From Streptomyces lasiicapitis (GTDB lineage Bacteria; Actinomycetota; Actinomycetes; Streptomycetales; Streptomycetaceae): a stretch of 64,000 nt of DNA. The stretch lies in the NCBI RefSeq assembly GCF_014646335.1, contig NZ_BMNG01000004.1:62001-126000 (forward strand), read 5' to 3'. Of the stretch, positions 34,111-43,179 are shown piece by piece. Made by a program: the position numbers and the translations under genes. The notes under the pieces were generated by a model, which did no database searches, was not told the origin of the DNA, and worked only from the letters and a program-made list of their open reading frames with translations. Positions within the stretch are counted from its first letter, which is position 1, and every line of letters starts with the position of its first letter.

Positions 34111-34509
34111 ATGCGCTCGCTCACCGTCACATCGGCCGCCCTGCTCGCACTCGCCGCGGCCGCCGCGCCCGTCGCCGCGGCGCCCGGAATCGACGCGCCG
34201 TCCCGCCAGCGCGGGGTCTTCCTGACGATTTCGGGCGACGAGAACACCTGGATCCGGGGCGTCGTGCTGCGGTGCGTGCCCGAGCCCGACGGCCACCACC
34301 CGCACGCGGCGCGCGCCTGCGCGGAGCTGGACGCGGCGGGCGGCGACTTCGGCAAGCTGGCGGGCGAGCCGCGCCTGTGCACCAGGGAGTACGCCCCCGT
34401 CACGGTGAGCGCGACCGGGGAGTTCCGGGGCAGGCCCGTGGCCTGGCACAAGACGTACGGCAACGCCTGCGAGATGGGGTCGGGGACCGGGAACGTCTTC
34501 CGTTTCTGA
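34111..34509 (+). CDS. Secreted subtilisin-inhibitor-like protein with P1 arginine
   Basis: A 132-residue Streptomyces subtilisin inhibitor (family I16). Signal peptide about 1-24 (LLALAAAAAPVAAAP). Four cysteines form the two family disulfides (Cys55-Cys70, Cys90-Cys120). The reactive loop is C90-T-R-E-Y, so the P1 residue by alignment with SSI Met73 is Arg92, predicting inhibition of trypsin-like proteases rather than subtilisin. AWHKTYGNACEM and the end NVFRF match the family. GGAGG occurs before ATG 34111. In Streptomyces such inhibitors control mycelial proteases (family knowledge). Confidence 0.88.
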   Translation: MRSLTVTSAALLALAAAAAPVAAAPGIDAPSRQRGVFLTISGDENTWIRGVVLRCVPEPDGHHPHAARACAELDAAGGDFGKLAGEPRLCTREYAPVTVSATGEFRGRPVAWHKTYGNACEMGSGTGNVFRF

Positions 34510-34546
34510 GTCGGAACCCCTCGCCGGAGGCCCCGCGGCCCCCACC

Positions 34547-34705
34547 TCACGTAGGCCGCGAGAACACCATCGCCACCGTCAGCAGCCCCAGCACCACCCA
34601 GCCGAACCACAGCCAGCCGTTGCTCCCGAGCGCCACCGTGTAGGCGGTCACCATCACCAGACCCCCGATGGTGAAGCCGCCCATCGTCTTCGTAGAACCA
34701 GGCAT
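34547..34705 (-). CDS. Small two-helix membrane protein
   Basis: A 52-residue protein, short enough to be missed by gene callers. It begins MPGSTKTMGGFTIGGLVMVT and has two hydrophobic helices, about residues 10-23 and 28-45 (WLWFGWVVLGLLTVAMVF). GGAGG lies seven bases upstream of ATG 34705. No family was recognised. It is convergent with the inhibitor gene and 95 bp from the ctaG-like gene, which reads in the same direction. Confidence 0.7.
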   Translation of the reverse strand: MPGSTKTMGGFTIGGLVMVTAYTVALGSNGWLWFGWVVLGLLTVAMVFSRPT

Positions 34706-34799
34706 CGCCCTGCCTCCTCAAACGCAGGTCGGGCGTCCGGTTACCGGAGCGCCGTGACCGTGGCCTGAGGCCATCCTCACCCGCGATGCGGCATTGCCG

Positions 34800-35759
34800 C
34801 TAGCGTCCGCGCGTCGCCAGTGATGCCAGATAGGCGTTGTACGCCTCCAGCTCCTTGTCCCCGTCGCGGTCGGCGGCACGGTCCTTGCGGCGGCCTTCGC
34901 GCTGGTCGGAGCGGTACCACTGGTAGAGCAGGGCGAGCAGCACGAGTACCGAGGGGACCTCGCTGAACGCCCAGGCGATGCCGCCGGCCGCGTTCTGGTC
35001 GGCGAGCGCGTCGACGCCGAGCGAGGCCGGGGGGTTCTTGTACGTGTCGATCATGGGCTCGGACGCCATCATCAGGGCGATGCCGAAGAACGCGTGGAAC
35101 GGCATTCCGGCGAAGAGCTCCAGCATCCGCATCAGGTGGCCGGGGCGGTGCGGGCCCGGGTCCACGCCCATGATCGGCCAGAAGAACACCAGGCCGACGG
35201 CGAGGAAGTGCACCATCATGCCGATGTGCCCGGCCTTGGAGCCCATCAGGGTGTCGAAGAGCGGCGTGAAGTACAGCGCGTACAGGCTCGCGATGAACAG
35301 CGGGATCGTGAACGCGGGGTGCGTGATGATCCGTACGTAGCGGCTGTGCAGCAGCGCAAGGAGCAGCTCGCGCGGGCCCTTGCGGCCGCGGCCCGCGACC
35401 GGCAGCGCCCGCAGCGCCAGCGTGATCGGCGCGCCCAGGAGCAGCAGGATCGGCGAGAGCATGCTGATGATCATGTGCTGCACCATGTGCACGCTGAACA
35501 GGACCATGCCGTAGTCGTTCAGCTTGGTGCACATCACAAGGAGGATGGTCAGGACGCCGACGACGAACGAGATCGTGCGGCCGACCGGCCACTTGTCGCC
35601 GCGCCGCACCAGACGCGCGACCCCCCACCCGTACAGGGCGAGGGCCACCAGGCAGCCGATGAGGAAGAAGGGGTCGGCCGAGGGCTCGAGCCCGCGCCCC
35701 AGCGTGAACGGCGGCAGATCCATGTTCATGCCATGCATGCCGTGCCCGCTGTGATCCAT
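34800..35759 (-). CDS. CtaG-type cytochrome c oxidase assembly / copper membrane protein
   Basis: A 319-residue protein of the caa3-CtaG family with seven transmembrane helices (about 28-48, 62-82, 95-120, 140-160, 172-195, 215-238, 258-280). It is linked to copper delivery for cytochrome oxidase or copper transport. The first 13 residues MDHSGHGMHGMNM are rich in His and Met, a likely Cu ligand tail. Conserved HMVQHM and the MVHFLAVG helix support the call. ATG 35759 has AGGAG eight to twelve bases upstream. The C-terminus is highly charged and cytosolic. Confidence 0.88.
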   Translation of the reverse strand: MDHSGHGMHGMNMDLPPFTLGRGLEPSADPFFLIGCLVALALYGWGVARLVRRGDKWPVGRTISFVVGVLTILLVMCTKLNDYGMVLFSVHMVQHMIISMLSPILLLLGAPITLALRALPVAGRGRKGPRELLLALLHSRYVRIITHPAFTIPLFIASLYALYFTPLFDTLMGSKAGHIGMMVHFLAVGLVFFWPIMGVDPGPHRPGHLMRMLELFAGMPFHAFFGIALMMASEPMIDTYKNPPASLGVDALADQNAAGGIAWAFSEVPSVLVLLALLYQWYRSDQREGRRKDRAADRDGDKELEAYNAYLASLATRGR

Positions 35760-35815
35760 CCGCTGGCTCCTGTTTCGTGCAGATTGTGCGCTGTGTGTCC
35801 GCACCAGAGTAGAAC

Positions 35816-35845
35816 CGCCCCCGGCCGCGCTTGCGACCGGGGGCG
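35816..35845 (-). terminator. Hairpin terminator between pfkA and the ctaG-like gene
   Basis: CGCCCCCGG (35816-35824) pairs with CCGGGGGCG (35837-35845), with an inner CGC/GCG continuation around a GCTT loop. It lies 43 bp downstream of the pfkA stop in the direction of transcription and 57 bp before the ctaG-like start codon. Confidence 0.7.
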
Positions 35846-35888
35846 AGTACTTGAAACGCGGGCTACTGGCTCACAGCATGCGGCTGGC

Positions 35889-36914
35889 TCAGAGCACGCA
35901 CTCCGCTTCCTCGTACCGCTCGTCGGGCACGGTCTTCAGCGTCTCGACGGCCTCGGCCAGGGGCACCATCACGATGTCCGTGCCGCGCAGCGCCGTCATC
36001 CGGCCGAACTCGCCGCGATGCACGGCCTCCACGGCGTGCCAGCCGAAACGGGTCGCGAGCACGCGGTCGTACGCGGTGGGGGTGCCGCCGCGCTGCACGT
36101 GGCCGAGGATCACCGGGCGGGCCTCCTTGCCGAGGCGCTGCTCCAGTTCGAGGGAGAGCTGCCGTGCGATGCCGGCGAACCGCTCGTGGCCGTAGACGTC
36201 CTTGACGCCCTCGTCGAACGCCATGCTGCCCTCGCGGGGCTTGGCGCCCTCTGCGGCCACGACGATGGCGAACTTCTTGCCCGCCTCGAACCGCGCGCCG
36301 ACCTTCTTCGCCAACTCCTCGATGTCGAAGGGCCGTTCCGGTACGACGATGGCGTGCGCGCCGGCCGCCATGCCGGAGTGCAGCGCGATCCAGCCGGTGT
36401 GCCGGCCCATGACCTCGACGATCAGGACGCGCTGGTGCGACTCGGCGGTGGTCTTCAGGCGGTCGAGGGCTTCGGTGGCCACGCCGACGGCCGTGTCGAA
36501 GCCGAACGTCACGTCCGTGACCGCGATGTCGTTGTCGATGGTCTTCGGTACGCCGACGATCGGCAGGCCCGCGTCCGACAGGAGCCGGGCGGCCTTCAGC
36601 GTGCCCTCGCCGCCGATCGGGATGATCGCGTCGAGGCCGAGGTCGGCGACGTGGCCCTTGGCGCGTTCGACGCCGTCACGCAGGTGGGCGGGCTGTACCC
36701 GCGAGGAGCCGAGGATCGTGCCGCCGCGCGCCAGGATGCCGCCCACCGCGTCCAGGTCCAGCTTGCGGTAGTCGCATTCGAGCAGGCCCTTCCAGCCGTC
36801 GTGGAAGCCGATGACCTCGTCGCCGTGGTCGGCGACGGCACGGTGGACGACCGAACGGATGACGGCGTTCAGGCCGGGGCAGTCGCCCCCGGAAGTCAGG
36901 ACACCAATGCGCAT
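35889..36914 (-). CDS. pfkA: ATP-dependent 6-phosphofructokinase
   Basis: A 341-residue group III phosphofructokinase that commits fructose 6-phosphate to glycolysis. ATP/F6P motifs: VLTSGGDCPGLNAVIRSVV at the N-terminus, IPIGGEGTLKAARLL with a Gly after the acidic residue (GGEG, the ATP-type; PPi enzymes have GGDD), the catalytic PKTIDNDIAVTD, EVMGRHTGWIALHSG and LGHVQRGGTPTAYDR. Such actinobacterial enzymes are usually tetramers. ATG 36914 gives the family start. Streptomyces often have several paralogues, and nothing here shows which one this is. Confidence 0.95.
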   Translation of the reverse strand: MRIGVLTSGGDCPGLNAVIRSVVHRAVADHGDEVIGFHDGWKGLLECDYRKLDLDAVGGILARGGTILGSSRVQPAHLRDGVERAKGHVADLGLDAIIPIGGEGTLKAARLLSDAGLPIVGVPKTIDNDIAVTDVTFGFDTAVGVATEALDRLKTTAESHQRVLIVEVMGRHTGWIALHSGMAAGAHAIVVPERPFDIEELAKKVGARFEAGKKFAIVVAAEGAKPREGSMAFDEGVKDVYGHERFAGIARQLSLELEQRLGKEARPVILGHVQRGGTPTAYDRVLATRFGWHAVEAVHRGEFGRMTALRGTDIVMVPLAEAVETLKTVPDERYEEAECVL

Positions 36915-37083
36915 AGCCCGGAAACCTTCGCTACGTGGACCGAATCCCGGACCACGTCGTCCGGCTGGATCAGCGTTCACCCTACCGGCGCGAGGTCCGC
37001 CCACGCAGAGTCCGCCCACTCAGTGGACAGCGGCTCGGGGCGGGCTGGATTCAGCGATTCCAGCCGCCCCGTCGCCGGAGGCG

Positions 37084-37818
37084 TTACGCAGGCTGCTGGG
37101 CGGCCGCGATGCGCTCGCCGCGCAGCGCCTCGTACCAGCGGTCGTCCGTCGGCGGCAGCGCGTTCACATCGAGGGCCAGCTTCAGGAGCAGGTCCGCGAT
37201 GAGCGGGTTGCGGGCGAGCACGGGGCCGTGCATGTACGTACCGAAGACCGTGCCGTTGTACGCGCCTTCGGTGCCGTCGCCCGTGCCGTTGCCCTTGCCG
37301 AGGCGGACGCGGGCGAAGGGGCGCGAGCCCGGGCCGATGTGCGTGATGCCCTGGTGGTTCTCGAAGCCGGTCAGCTCGGGCAGGCCGAGCTGCGGGTCGA
37401 TGTCGCCGAGCACGTCGCCGACGCAGCGCTCGCCCTCGCCGCGGGTGGACACCACGTCGAGCAGGCCGAGGCCGGGCTCGCGCTGGCCGAGGTCGTTGAT
37501 GAACTCGTTGCCGAGGATCTGGTAGCCCGCGCACACCGAGAAGACGATGGCGCCGTTGCCGACGGCCCGCTGCAGGCCGCCGTCGCGGCGCAGCCGCTCG
37601 GAGGCCAGGCGCTGCGGGCGGTCCTCGCCGCCGCCGATCAGATAGATGTCGCCGGAGGTGGGCACCGGCTGGTCGCTGCGGACGTCGTACCGCTCGACCT
37701 GGAGGCCGCGCTGTTGGGCGCGGCGCTCGACGACGAGGGCGTTGCCCTGGTCGCCGTACGTGCTCAGCAGGTCCGGGTAGACCCACACCAGACGCAGGCT
37801 GTTGTCGCTCATGCTCAT
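37084..37818 (-). CDS. gatD: Lipid II isoglutaminyl synthase, glutaminase subunit GatD
   Basis: GatD is the CobB/CobQ-like glutamine amidotransferase that feeds ammonia to MurT to amidate D-Glu in lipid II. In this 244-residue protein the nucleophile is Cys96 in FSVCAGYQILG and the paired His197 in TYMHGPVLARNP; LIGGGEDRPQ and GFENHQGITHI are also family marks. It lies 43 bp after murT in the same direction, so the two subunits are co-expressed. ATG 37818 (MSMSDN) is followed by a second ATG at 37812 that could serve equally. Confidence 0.93.
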   Translation of the reverse strand: MSMSDNSLRLVWVYPDLLSTYGDQGNALVVERRAQQRGLQVERYDVRSDQPVPTSGDIYLIGGGEDRPQRLASERLRRDGGLQRAVGNGAIVFSVCAGYQILGNEFINDLGQREPGLGLLDVVSTRGEGERCVGDVLGDIDPQLGLPELTGFENHQGITHIGPGSRPFARVRLGKGNGTGDGTEGAYNGTVFGTYMHGPVLARNPLIADLLLKLALDVNALPPTDDRWYEALRGERIAAAQQPA

Positions 37819-37861
37819 TGGTCCCTACGAAGCTCTCGAAGTGCGGGGGAGTCCGGACGGC

Positions 37862-39109
37862 TCAGTTGCCGACGCGGCGGCGCAGGTCCTGGAACGCGGT
37901 GTAGTTCGCGATCGTCTCGATGCGGCCGGGCGGGGCGATCTGCACGGCCTCGTCGAGCGTCTCGCACACGCGGAAGTCGAGGCCCGCGACCTCCAGGCGG
38001 ACGGCGAGGTCCAGCTTGCGGTCGCCGAGCACGAAGATCGGGCGGCCGGCGAGGCGGGTGTAGTCGACGTCCCACAGCCAGGAGGTGTCCGTGCCGTCGG
38101 CGCCGCGGGCGTTCACCGACAGGACCACAGGCGCCGGGGCCGGGTCGATCAGCGAAAACGTTTCGAGCCAGCCCGCCGGGTTCTTCGCGAGCAGCAGCCG
38201 CAGGTCACGGCCCTGGAACTGGACGACGTCATAGCGGCCCGCGACGGCCTGCACCTGGTACATCCGCTCCAGGGCGACCTGCGGGGGCACGCCGAAGACG
38301 GCGGCGACGGCGGCCGAGGAGGCGGCGTTCGCCTTGTTCGCCCGGCCCGGGAGCTGGAGGTGGATCGGCCAGGCCGAGCCGTGCGGGTCGAGCACGTAGT
38401 CCCCGGACAGGGCCCAGCTCGGCGCGGGGCGGCGGAAGCCGCACTCGCCGCAGAACCAGTCGTCGCCGGGGCGCTGCATCACGCCGCCGCACGCCGGGCA
38501 CGACCAGGCGTCGTCCTTCCACTCCTGGCCCGCGGCCACCCACACCACGTTCGGCGAGGAGGAGGCGGCCCACACGACCAGCGGGTCGTCGGCGTTGGCG
38601 ATGACGACGGCCTTGGAACCCGCCAGGCCCTCGCGCCACTTCTCGGCGAGCATGCGGGTCTCACCGGCGCGGTCGAGCTGGTCGCGCGAGAGGTTGAGCA
38701 GCGCGATCGCCTTGGGGTCTACGTCACGGGCCACACCCGCGAGGTACTTCTCGTCGACCTCGATCACGCCGAACCGGGCCTCGGAGCCGCCCGCGAGCGC
38801 GGAGGTGATGCCGGCAGGCATGTTCGCGCCGAGCGCGTTGGAGACGACCGGGCCGGCGGCGCCCAGGGCCTCGGCGATGAGCCGCGTCGTGGTCGTCTTG
38901 CCGTTCGTGGCCGAGACCAGCACCACGTCCAGGTGCGTGGCGAGCCGGCCCAGAAGCTCCGGGTCGAGCCTGAGGGCCACCTTGCCGCCGATCACCGAAC
39001 CGCTGCCGCGGCCCGCCGCGCGCGACACCGCCGCGGCCGCCTTGCCCGCCGTCACGGCCAGCTTGGCCCGCGGCGACAGCGGGTCTGCACTGCCAGGGTG
39101 TCCTGCCAT
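37862..39109 (-). CDS. murT: Lipid II isoglutaminyl synthase, Mur-ligase subunit MurT
   Basis: A 415-residue Mur ligase with DUF1727. The P-loop is VSATNGKTTTTRLIAEAL (about residues 65-82), followed by the central domain and the inserted zinc ribbon with CPACGG and CGECG (about 202-226), then the C-terminal DUF1727 domain (about 305-415). It amidates the alpha-carboxylate of D-glutamate on lipid II using ammonia from GatD, needed for cross-linking. GGAGG lies 9 bases before ATG 39109. First gene of the murT-gatD pair; upstream it is divergent from def. Confidence 0.94.
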   Translation of the reverse strand: MAGHPGSADPLSPRAKLAVTAGKAAAAVSRAAGRGSGSVIGGKVALRLDPELLGRLATHLDVVLVSATNGKTTTTRLIAEALGAAGPVVSNALGANMPAGITSALAGGSEARFGVIEVDEKYLAGVARDVDPKAIALLNLSRDQLDRAGETRMLAEKWREGLAGSKAVVIANADDPLVVWAASSSPNVVWVAAGQEWKDDAWSCPACGGVMQRPGDDWFCGECGFRRPAPSWALSGDYVLDPHGSAWPIHLQLPGRANKANAASSAAVAAVFGVPPQVALERMYQVQAVAGRYDVVQFQGRDLRLLLAKNPAGWLETFSLIDPAPAPVVLSVNARGADGTDTSWLWDVDYTRLAGRPIFVLGDRKLDLAVRLEVAGLDFRVCETLDEAVQIAPPGRIETIANYTAFQDLRRRVGN

Positions 39110-39257
39110 CAGTCTGGATCCTCCTTGCGTACGGCGCCGCGCCTGCCCGGCATCGTGTCGGGCCAGCCTATCGAGATCGACTGACAAGCCCGAATCACGG
39201 CACCCGGCACGGCACCTGTGGACGGCGCGGCTGTCCCCTGACCGTACTCTTGCCGCC

Positions 39258-39803
39258 ATGCGACACGGCTCTATCCCGGGCGCCTCAGGGCGCGTACGAC
39301 CCCTGACCCTGCTCGGTGACCCCGTGCTGCACACCCCCTGCGAGGAGGTGACCGACTTCGGTCCCCAACTGGCCGCCCTCGTCGAGGACATGTACGCCAC
39401 GATGTACGCGGCGAACGGCGTGGGCCTGGCCGCCAATCAGGTCGGCACGGGCCTGCGGGTGTTCGTGTACGACTGCCCGGACGACGAGGACGTACGTCAC
39501 CTCGGGCACCTGGTGAACCCGCGTCTGGTGGACGTGGACGGGGTGAGCGTGCGCGGTCCTGAGAGCTGTCTGTCGCTGCCGGGTCTGGAGGCGGCGACCC
39601 CGCGCTTCGACCACGCCGTCCTTGAGGGCGTCACGCTGCGCGGGGAGCCGGTGCGGGTGCACGGCACCGGGTTCTTCGCCCGCTGCCTCCAGCACGAGTA
39701 CGACCACCTGGAGGGCGGGGTGTACACCGATCACGTCACCGGGTGGCGCCGTCGGCGGGTGCTGCGGCAGGCGGCGCGGGCGCCTTGGGCCGCCCCCGCC
39801 TGA
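39258..39803 (+). CDS. def: Peptide deformylase
   Basis: A 181-residue iron/zinc peptide deformylase that removes the N-formyl group from nascent proteins. Motif 1 is NGVGLAANQVG, motif 2 is GPESCLSLPG (the usual EGCLS has Ser for Gly) and motif 3 is LQHEYDHLEGG with two metal-binding His and the catalytic Glu. The Ser substitution occurs in some actinobacterial paralogues. The N-terminus from ATG 39258 has a basic extension. It converges with the TetR gene and is divergent from murT. Confidence 0.93.
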   Translation: MRHGSIPGASGRVRPLTLLGDPVLHTPCEEVTDFGPQLAALVEDMYATMYAANGVGLAANQVGTGLRVFVYDCPDDEDVRHLGHLVNPRLVDVDGVSVRGPESCLSLPGLEAATPRFDHAVLEGVTLRGEPVRVHGTGFFARCLQHEYDHLEGGVYTDHVTGWRRRRVLRQAARAPWAAPA

Positions 39804-39833
39804 ACCGTCAGGGGAGGGACCGGGGGCCGGACC

Positions 39834-40490
39834 TCAGAACCCGGGCCCGCCCAGGCGGTTGCCCGCCGCCGCGAGCCGGCCCCACAGCAGGTCGGCCAGG
39901 CTGCGCACCAATTCGGCGCGGGAGCAGGGCCGTTCGCCGAGCCACCAGTCGCCGGCCGCGTGCATCATGCCGACGATGCCGTGGCCCCACACGCGCGCGA
40001 GCTGGGTGCTGTCCGGGCCGAGGTCGACGCGCTCCTCGATGACCTCGGCCAGCTCCTCGCCGAGCCTGCGCAGCAGGGGAACGGAGTGCAGGCCGACGTC
40101 GAAGCCGCCCTCGCCGGTCTGGTCGCCGGTCTGGCTGGCCTCCGACGGATGCATCAGGAAGCGGTAGACCTGGGGGCGGGCCTCGATCGCCGCGAGGTAG
40201 GTGTCGAGCGTGGCCTCCACGCGCTCCCTGCGTTCGGCGGGGGCGTCCAGGGCCGCGCGCAGCGCGGCGAGCAGCGCGTCCGTGTGCCGCTTGGCGAGGG
40301 CCGCGTACAGCCCTCCCTTGTCGCCGAAGTGGCGGTACAGAATGGGCTTGGTGATGCCCGCCTCGGCGGCGATGGCGTTCATCGAGGCACCGGGTCCGTC
40401 GCGGAGCACGACGCGGTCGGCCGCCTCGAGCAGTTCGCGCCGCCGTTGCTCGGCGGACCGTTGCTGATCGGTCCGCTGCGTGGTCTCCAT
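39834..40490 (-). CDS. TetR-family regulator, probably of the divergent acyl-CoA dehydrogenase
   Basis: A 218-residue TetR protein. The helix-turn-helix is GASMNAIAAEAGITKPILYRHFGDKGGLYAAL (about 34-65). The C-terminal ligand domain is helical with WGHGIVGMMHAAGDWWL. The start at 40490 precedes EQRRRELLEAADRVV, the first helix. It is divergent from an acyl-CoA dehydrogenase with operator-like repeats in between, so it likely represses that gene in response to acyl-CoA (inference from context). Confidence 0.88.
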   Translation of the reverse strand: METTQRTDQQRSAEQRRRELLEAADRVVLRDGPGASMNAIAAEAGITKPILYRHFGDKGGLYAALAKRHTDALLAALRAALDAPAERRERVEATLDTYLAAIEARPQVYRFLMHPSEASQTGDQTGEGGFDVGLHSVPLLRRLGEELAEVIEERVDLGPDSTQLARVWGHGIVGMMHAAGDWWLGERPCSRAELVRSLADLLWGRLAAAGNRLGGPGF

Positions 40491-40589
40491 GAAGTGCTCT
40501 CTCCGCCCGATGCGATTGCGTGACGCACGCGCAACGTAACACTCGCGCCGGGGTGCGCATCGAACGGGCTGCCGGGAGTTGACATCGGC

Positions 40590-40626
40590 TACCGGCCGGT
40601 AACAGACTCCAGTTACCGCAAGTAAC
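40590..40626. promoter_or_regulatory. Overlapping operator-like palindromes between TetR and acyl-CoA dehydrogenase genes
   Basis: TACCGGCCGGTA (40590-40601), GGTAAC/GTTACC with 8-base spacer (40598-40617) and GTTAC/GTAAC with 5-base spacer (40612-40626) overlap in 37 bp. The last resembles TTAC...GTAA sites bound by TetR regulators of lipid genes in actinobacteria. The position, 30 bp before the dehydrogenase start, fits repression. Confidence 0.65.
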
Positions 40627-40656
40627 GTAGCAGGGTTCCGCAGTCCTGGAGGGGTC

Positions 40657-41883
<1,227 letters not shown>

Positions 41884-41925
41884 CTCGGGGGCTGCCGATC
41901 TGCCGAGCCGCACCCCGTCCCGCGC

Positions 41926-43038
41926 TCACACGAGCTTGTCCTTGTACGCGATGTTGCAGCGCCGCGCGCCCTCCGCGCCGGACGCGAAGCCGAACGTCAG
42001 GCGGGCGCGGTAGCCGCCGGGTCCGGCCGCGTCCGGCACGAGCATGACGTTCATGCCCTCCGGCTCGCGGAACGTCAGGCTCTTCAGGGCGCGCGTCAAC
42101 GCCCGCTCGGTGACTCCGGTGTTGAGGTCGACACGGGTGATGTATGTGTTGCCGGTGTCGTCGGCGTTGCCGGGGCCGCCGTTCTTGTACGCCTCGCCCT
42201 CGTACATGTACAGGTACGAGCCGTACAGGCAGAAGCCCTGCGCCACCGGCGGCTTGTAGAGGTCCGCGCGGTGGGCCAGCGGGGCGCCCAGGGGCGCGGC
42301 GACGGCCGCGTCCAGGTCCCAGACGGCGCACTGCAGACCGCCGCCCCGGTTGAAGCGGACCAGGAGCCGGCGGTGGTGGATGTCGACGACCGGGCGCGGC
42401 GCGGACAGCGTCGCGCCCGCGCCGGGCAGCTTCGCCGGGTCGGGCGTGCGGTCCTTGAAGTCCATCGCCGCGCGGTCGGCCGCGCTGTCCCAGTGGAAGC
42501 TGCGCGGCGGCTGACTGGCGGGCGGGCCCAGGTACTTGACGCGGCACACCTTCGTGCCGAAGCCGGTCCTGCCGTCCGGCGCCTCGGAGGCGTACTCGAT
42601 CCACAGGTACGGCGGCGCGCCCGCGGCGGTCGGCTCGACGCCGATCTGCGCGCCGTGCCCGAACCCGCGCAGATACATGCGCCCGATCTTCGTCGCGCCG
42701 TCCGCGCTCAGCTTGGTGATCGCGATGTCGCCCTCCTTGAGGCGGGTCGCGTACGGCACCCCGTCGTCCGGGTTGTACATGACCTGCGCGACGTACCAGT
42801 GCTTGTTGAGGTGGTCGTAGCCCGCGCACTGCATGACGGTCGGGCACCACGTGGGCCGGTGCATGAACACGGGGTCCGAGGGGTCGGCGAGGTCGAAGGC
42901 GCGGGACGCGGGGAGGGCGAGCGGCTGGACGGCGCGGGCGGGGTGCGTGGTGCCCAGGCCCGCGCCGGCGAATGCGGCCGTCACGGCGGTGGTGCCGGCG
43001 AGGCGGATGAGGTCCCTGCGGGTGACGTGTTCCCCCAT
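41926..43038 (-). CDS. Tat-exported protein, probable beta-propeller
   Basis: A 370-residue secreted protein. The signal has a twin-arginine motif TRRDLIRLAG at residues 6-15, a hydrophobic core and THPARA at the end. The mature part is rich in Trp, Tyr and Gly with repeated strand patterns (WYVAQVMYNPDDGVPYA, GDIAITKLSADGATKIGRM, LYGSYLYMYEGEAY), suggesting a beta-propeller such as the receptor-binding/TagC-like or baseplate-like family (weak resemblance from memory). Function unknown. ATG 43038 is followed directly by the Tat motif; longer frames upstream are shadows. Confidence 0.7.
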   Translation of the reverse strand: MGEHVTRRDLIRLAGTTAVTAAFAGAGLGTTHPARAVQPLALPASRAFDLADPSDPVFMHRPTWCPTVMQCAGYDHLNKHWYVAQVMYNPDDGVPYATRLKEGDIAITKLSADGATKIGRMYLRGFGHGAQIGVEPTAAGAPPYLWIEYASEAPDGRTGFGTKVCRVKYLGPPASQPPRSFHWDSAADRAAMDFKDRTPDPAKLPGAGATLSAPRPVVDIHHRRLLVRFNRGGGLQCAVWDLDAAVAAPLGAPLAHRADLYKPPVAQGFCLYGSYLYMYEGEAYKNGGPGNADDTGNTYITRVDLNTGVTERALTRALKSLTFREPEGMNVMLVPDAAGPGGYRARLTFGFASGAEGARRCNIAYKDKLV

Positions 43039-43179
43039 GAAGTGCCCTTTCCGGTACGGGAGTTGGACGCGCGTCGGACAGGTGACGGGGTGATGGTAGG
43101 GGCGGACGACGCGTACTGGTAGACGCCATGGCCATGCCATTACCGTGGACGCCCGCGTTCCGCCTGCTGAGGAGTGCCG

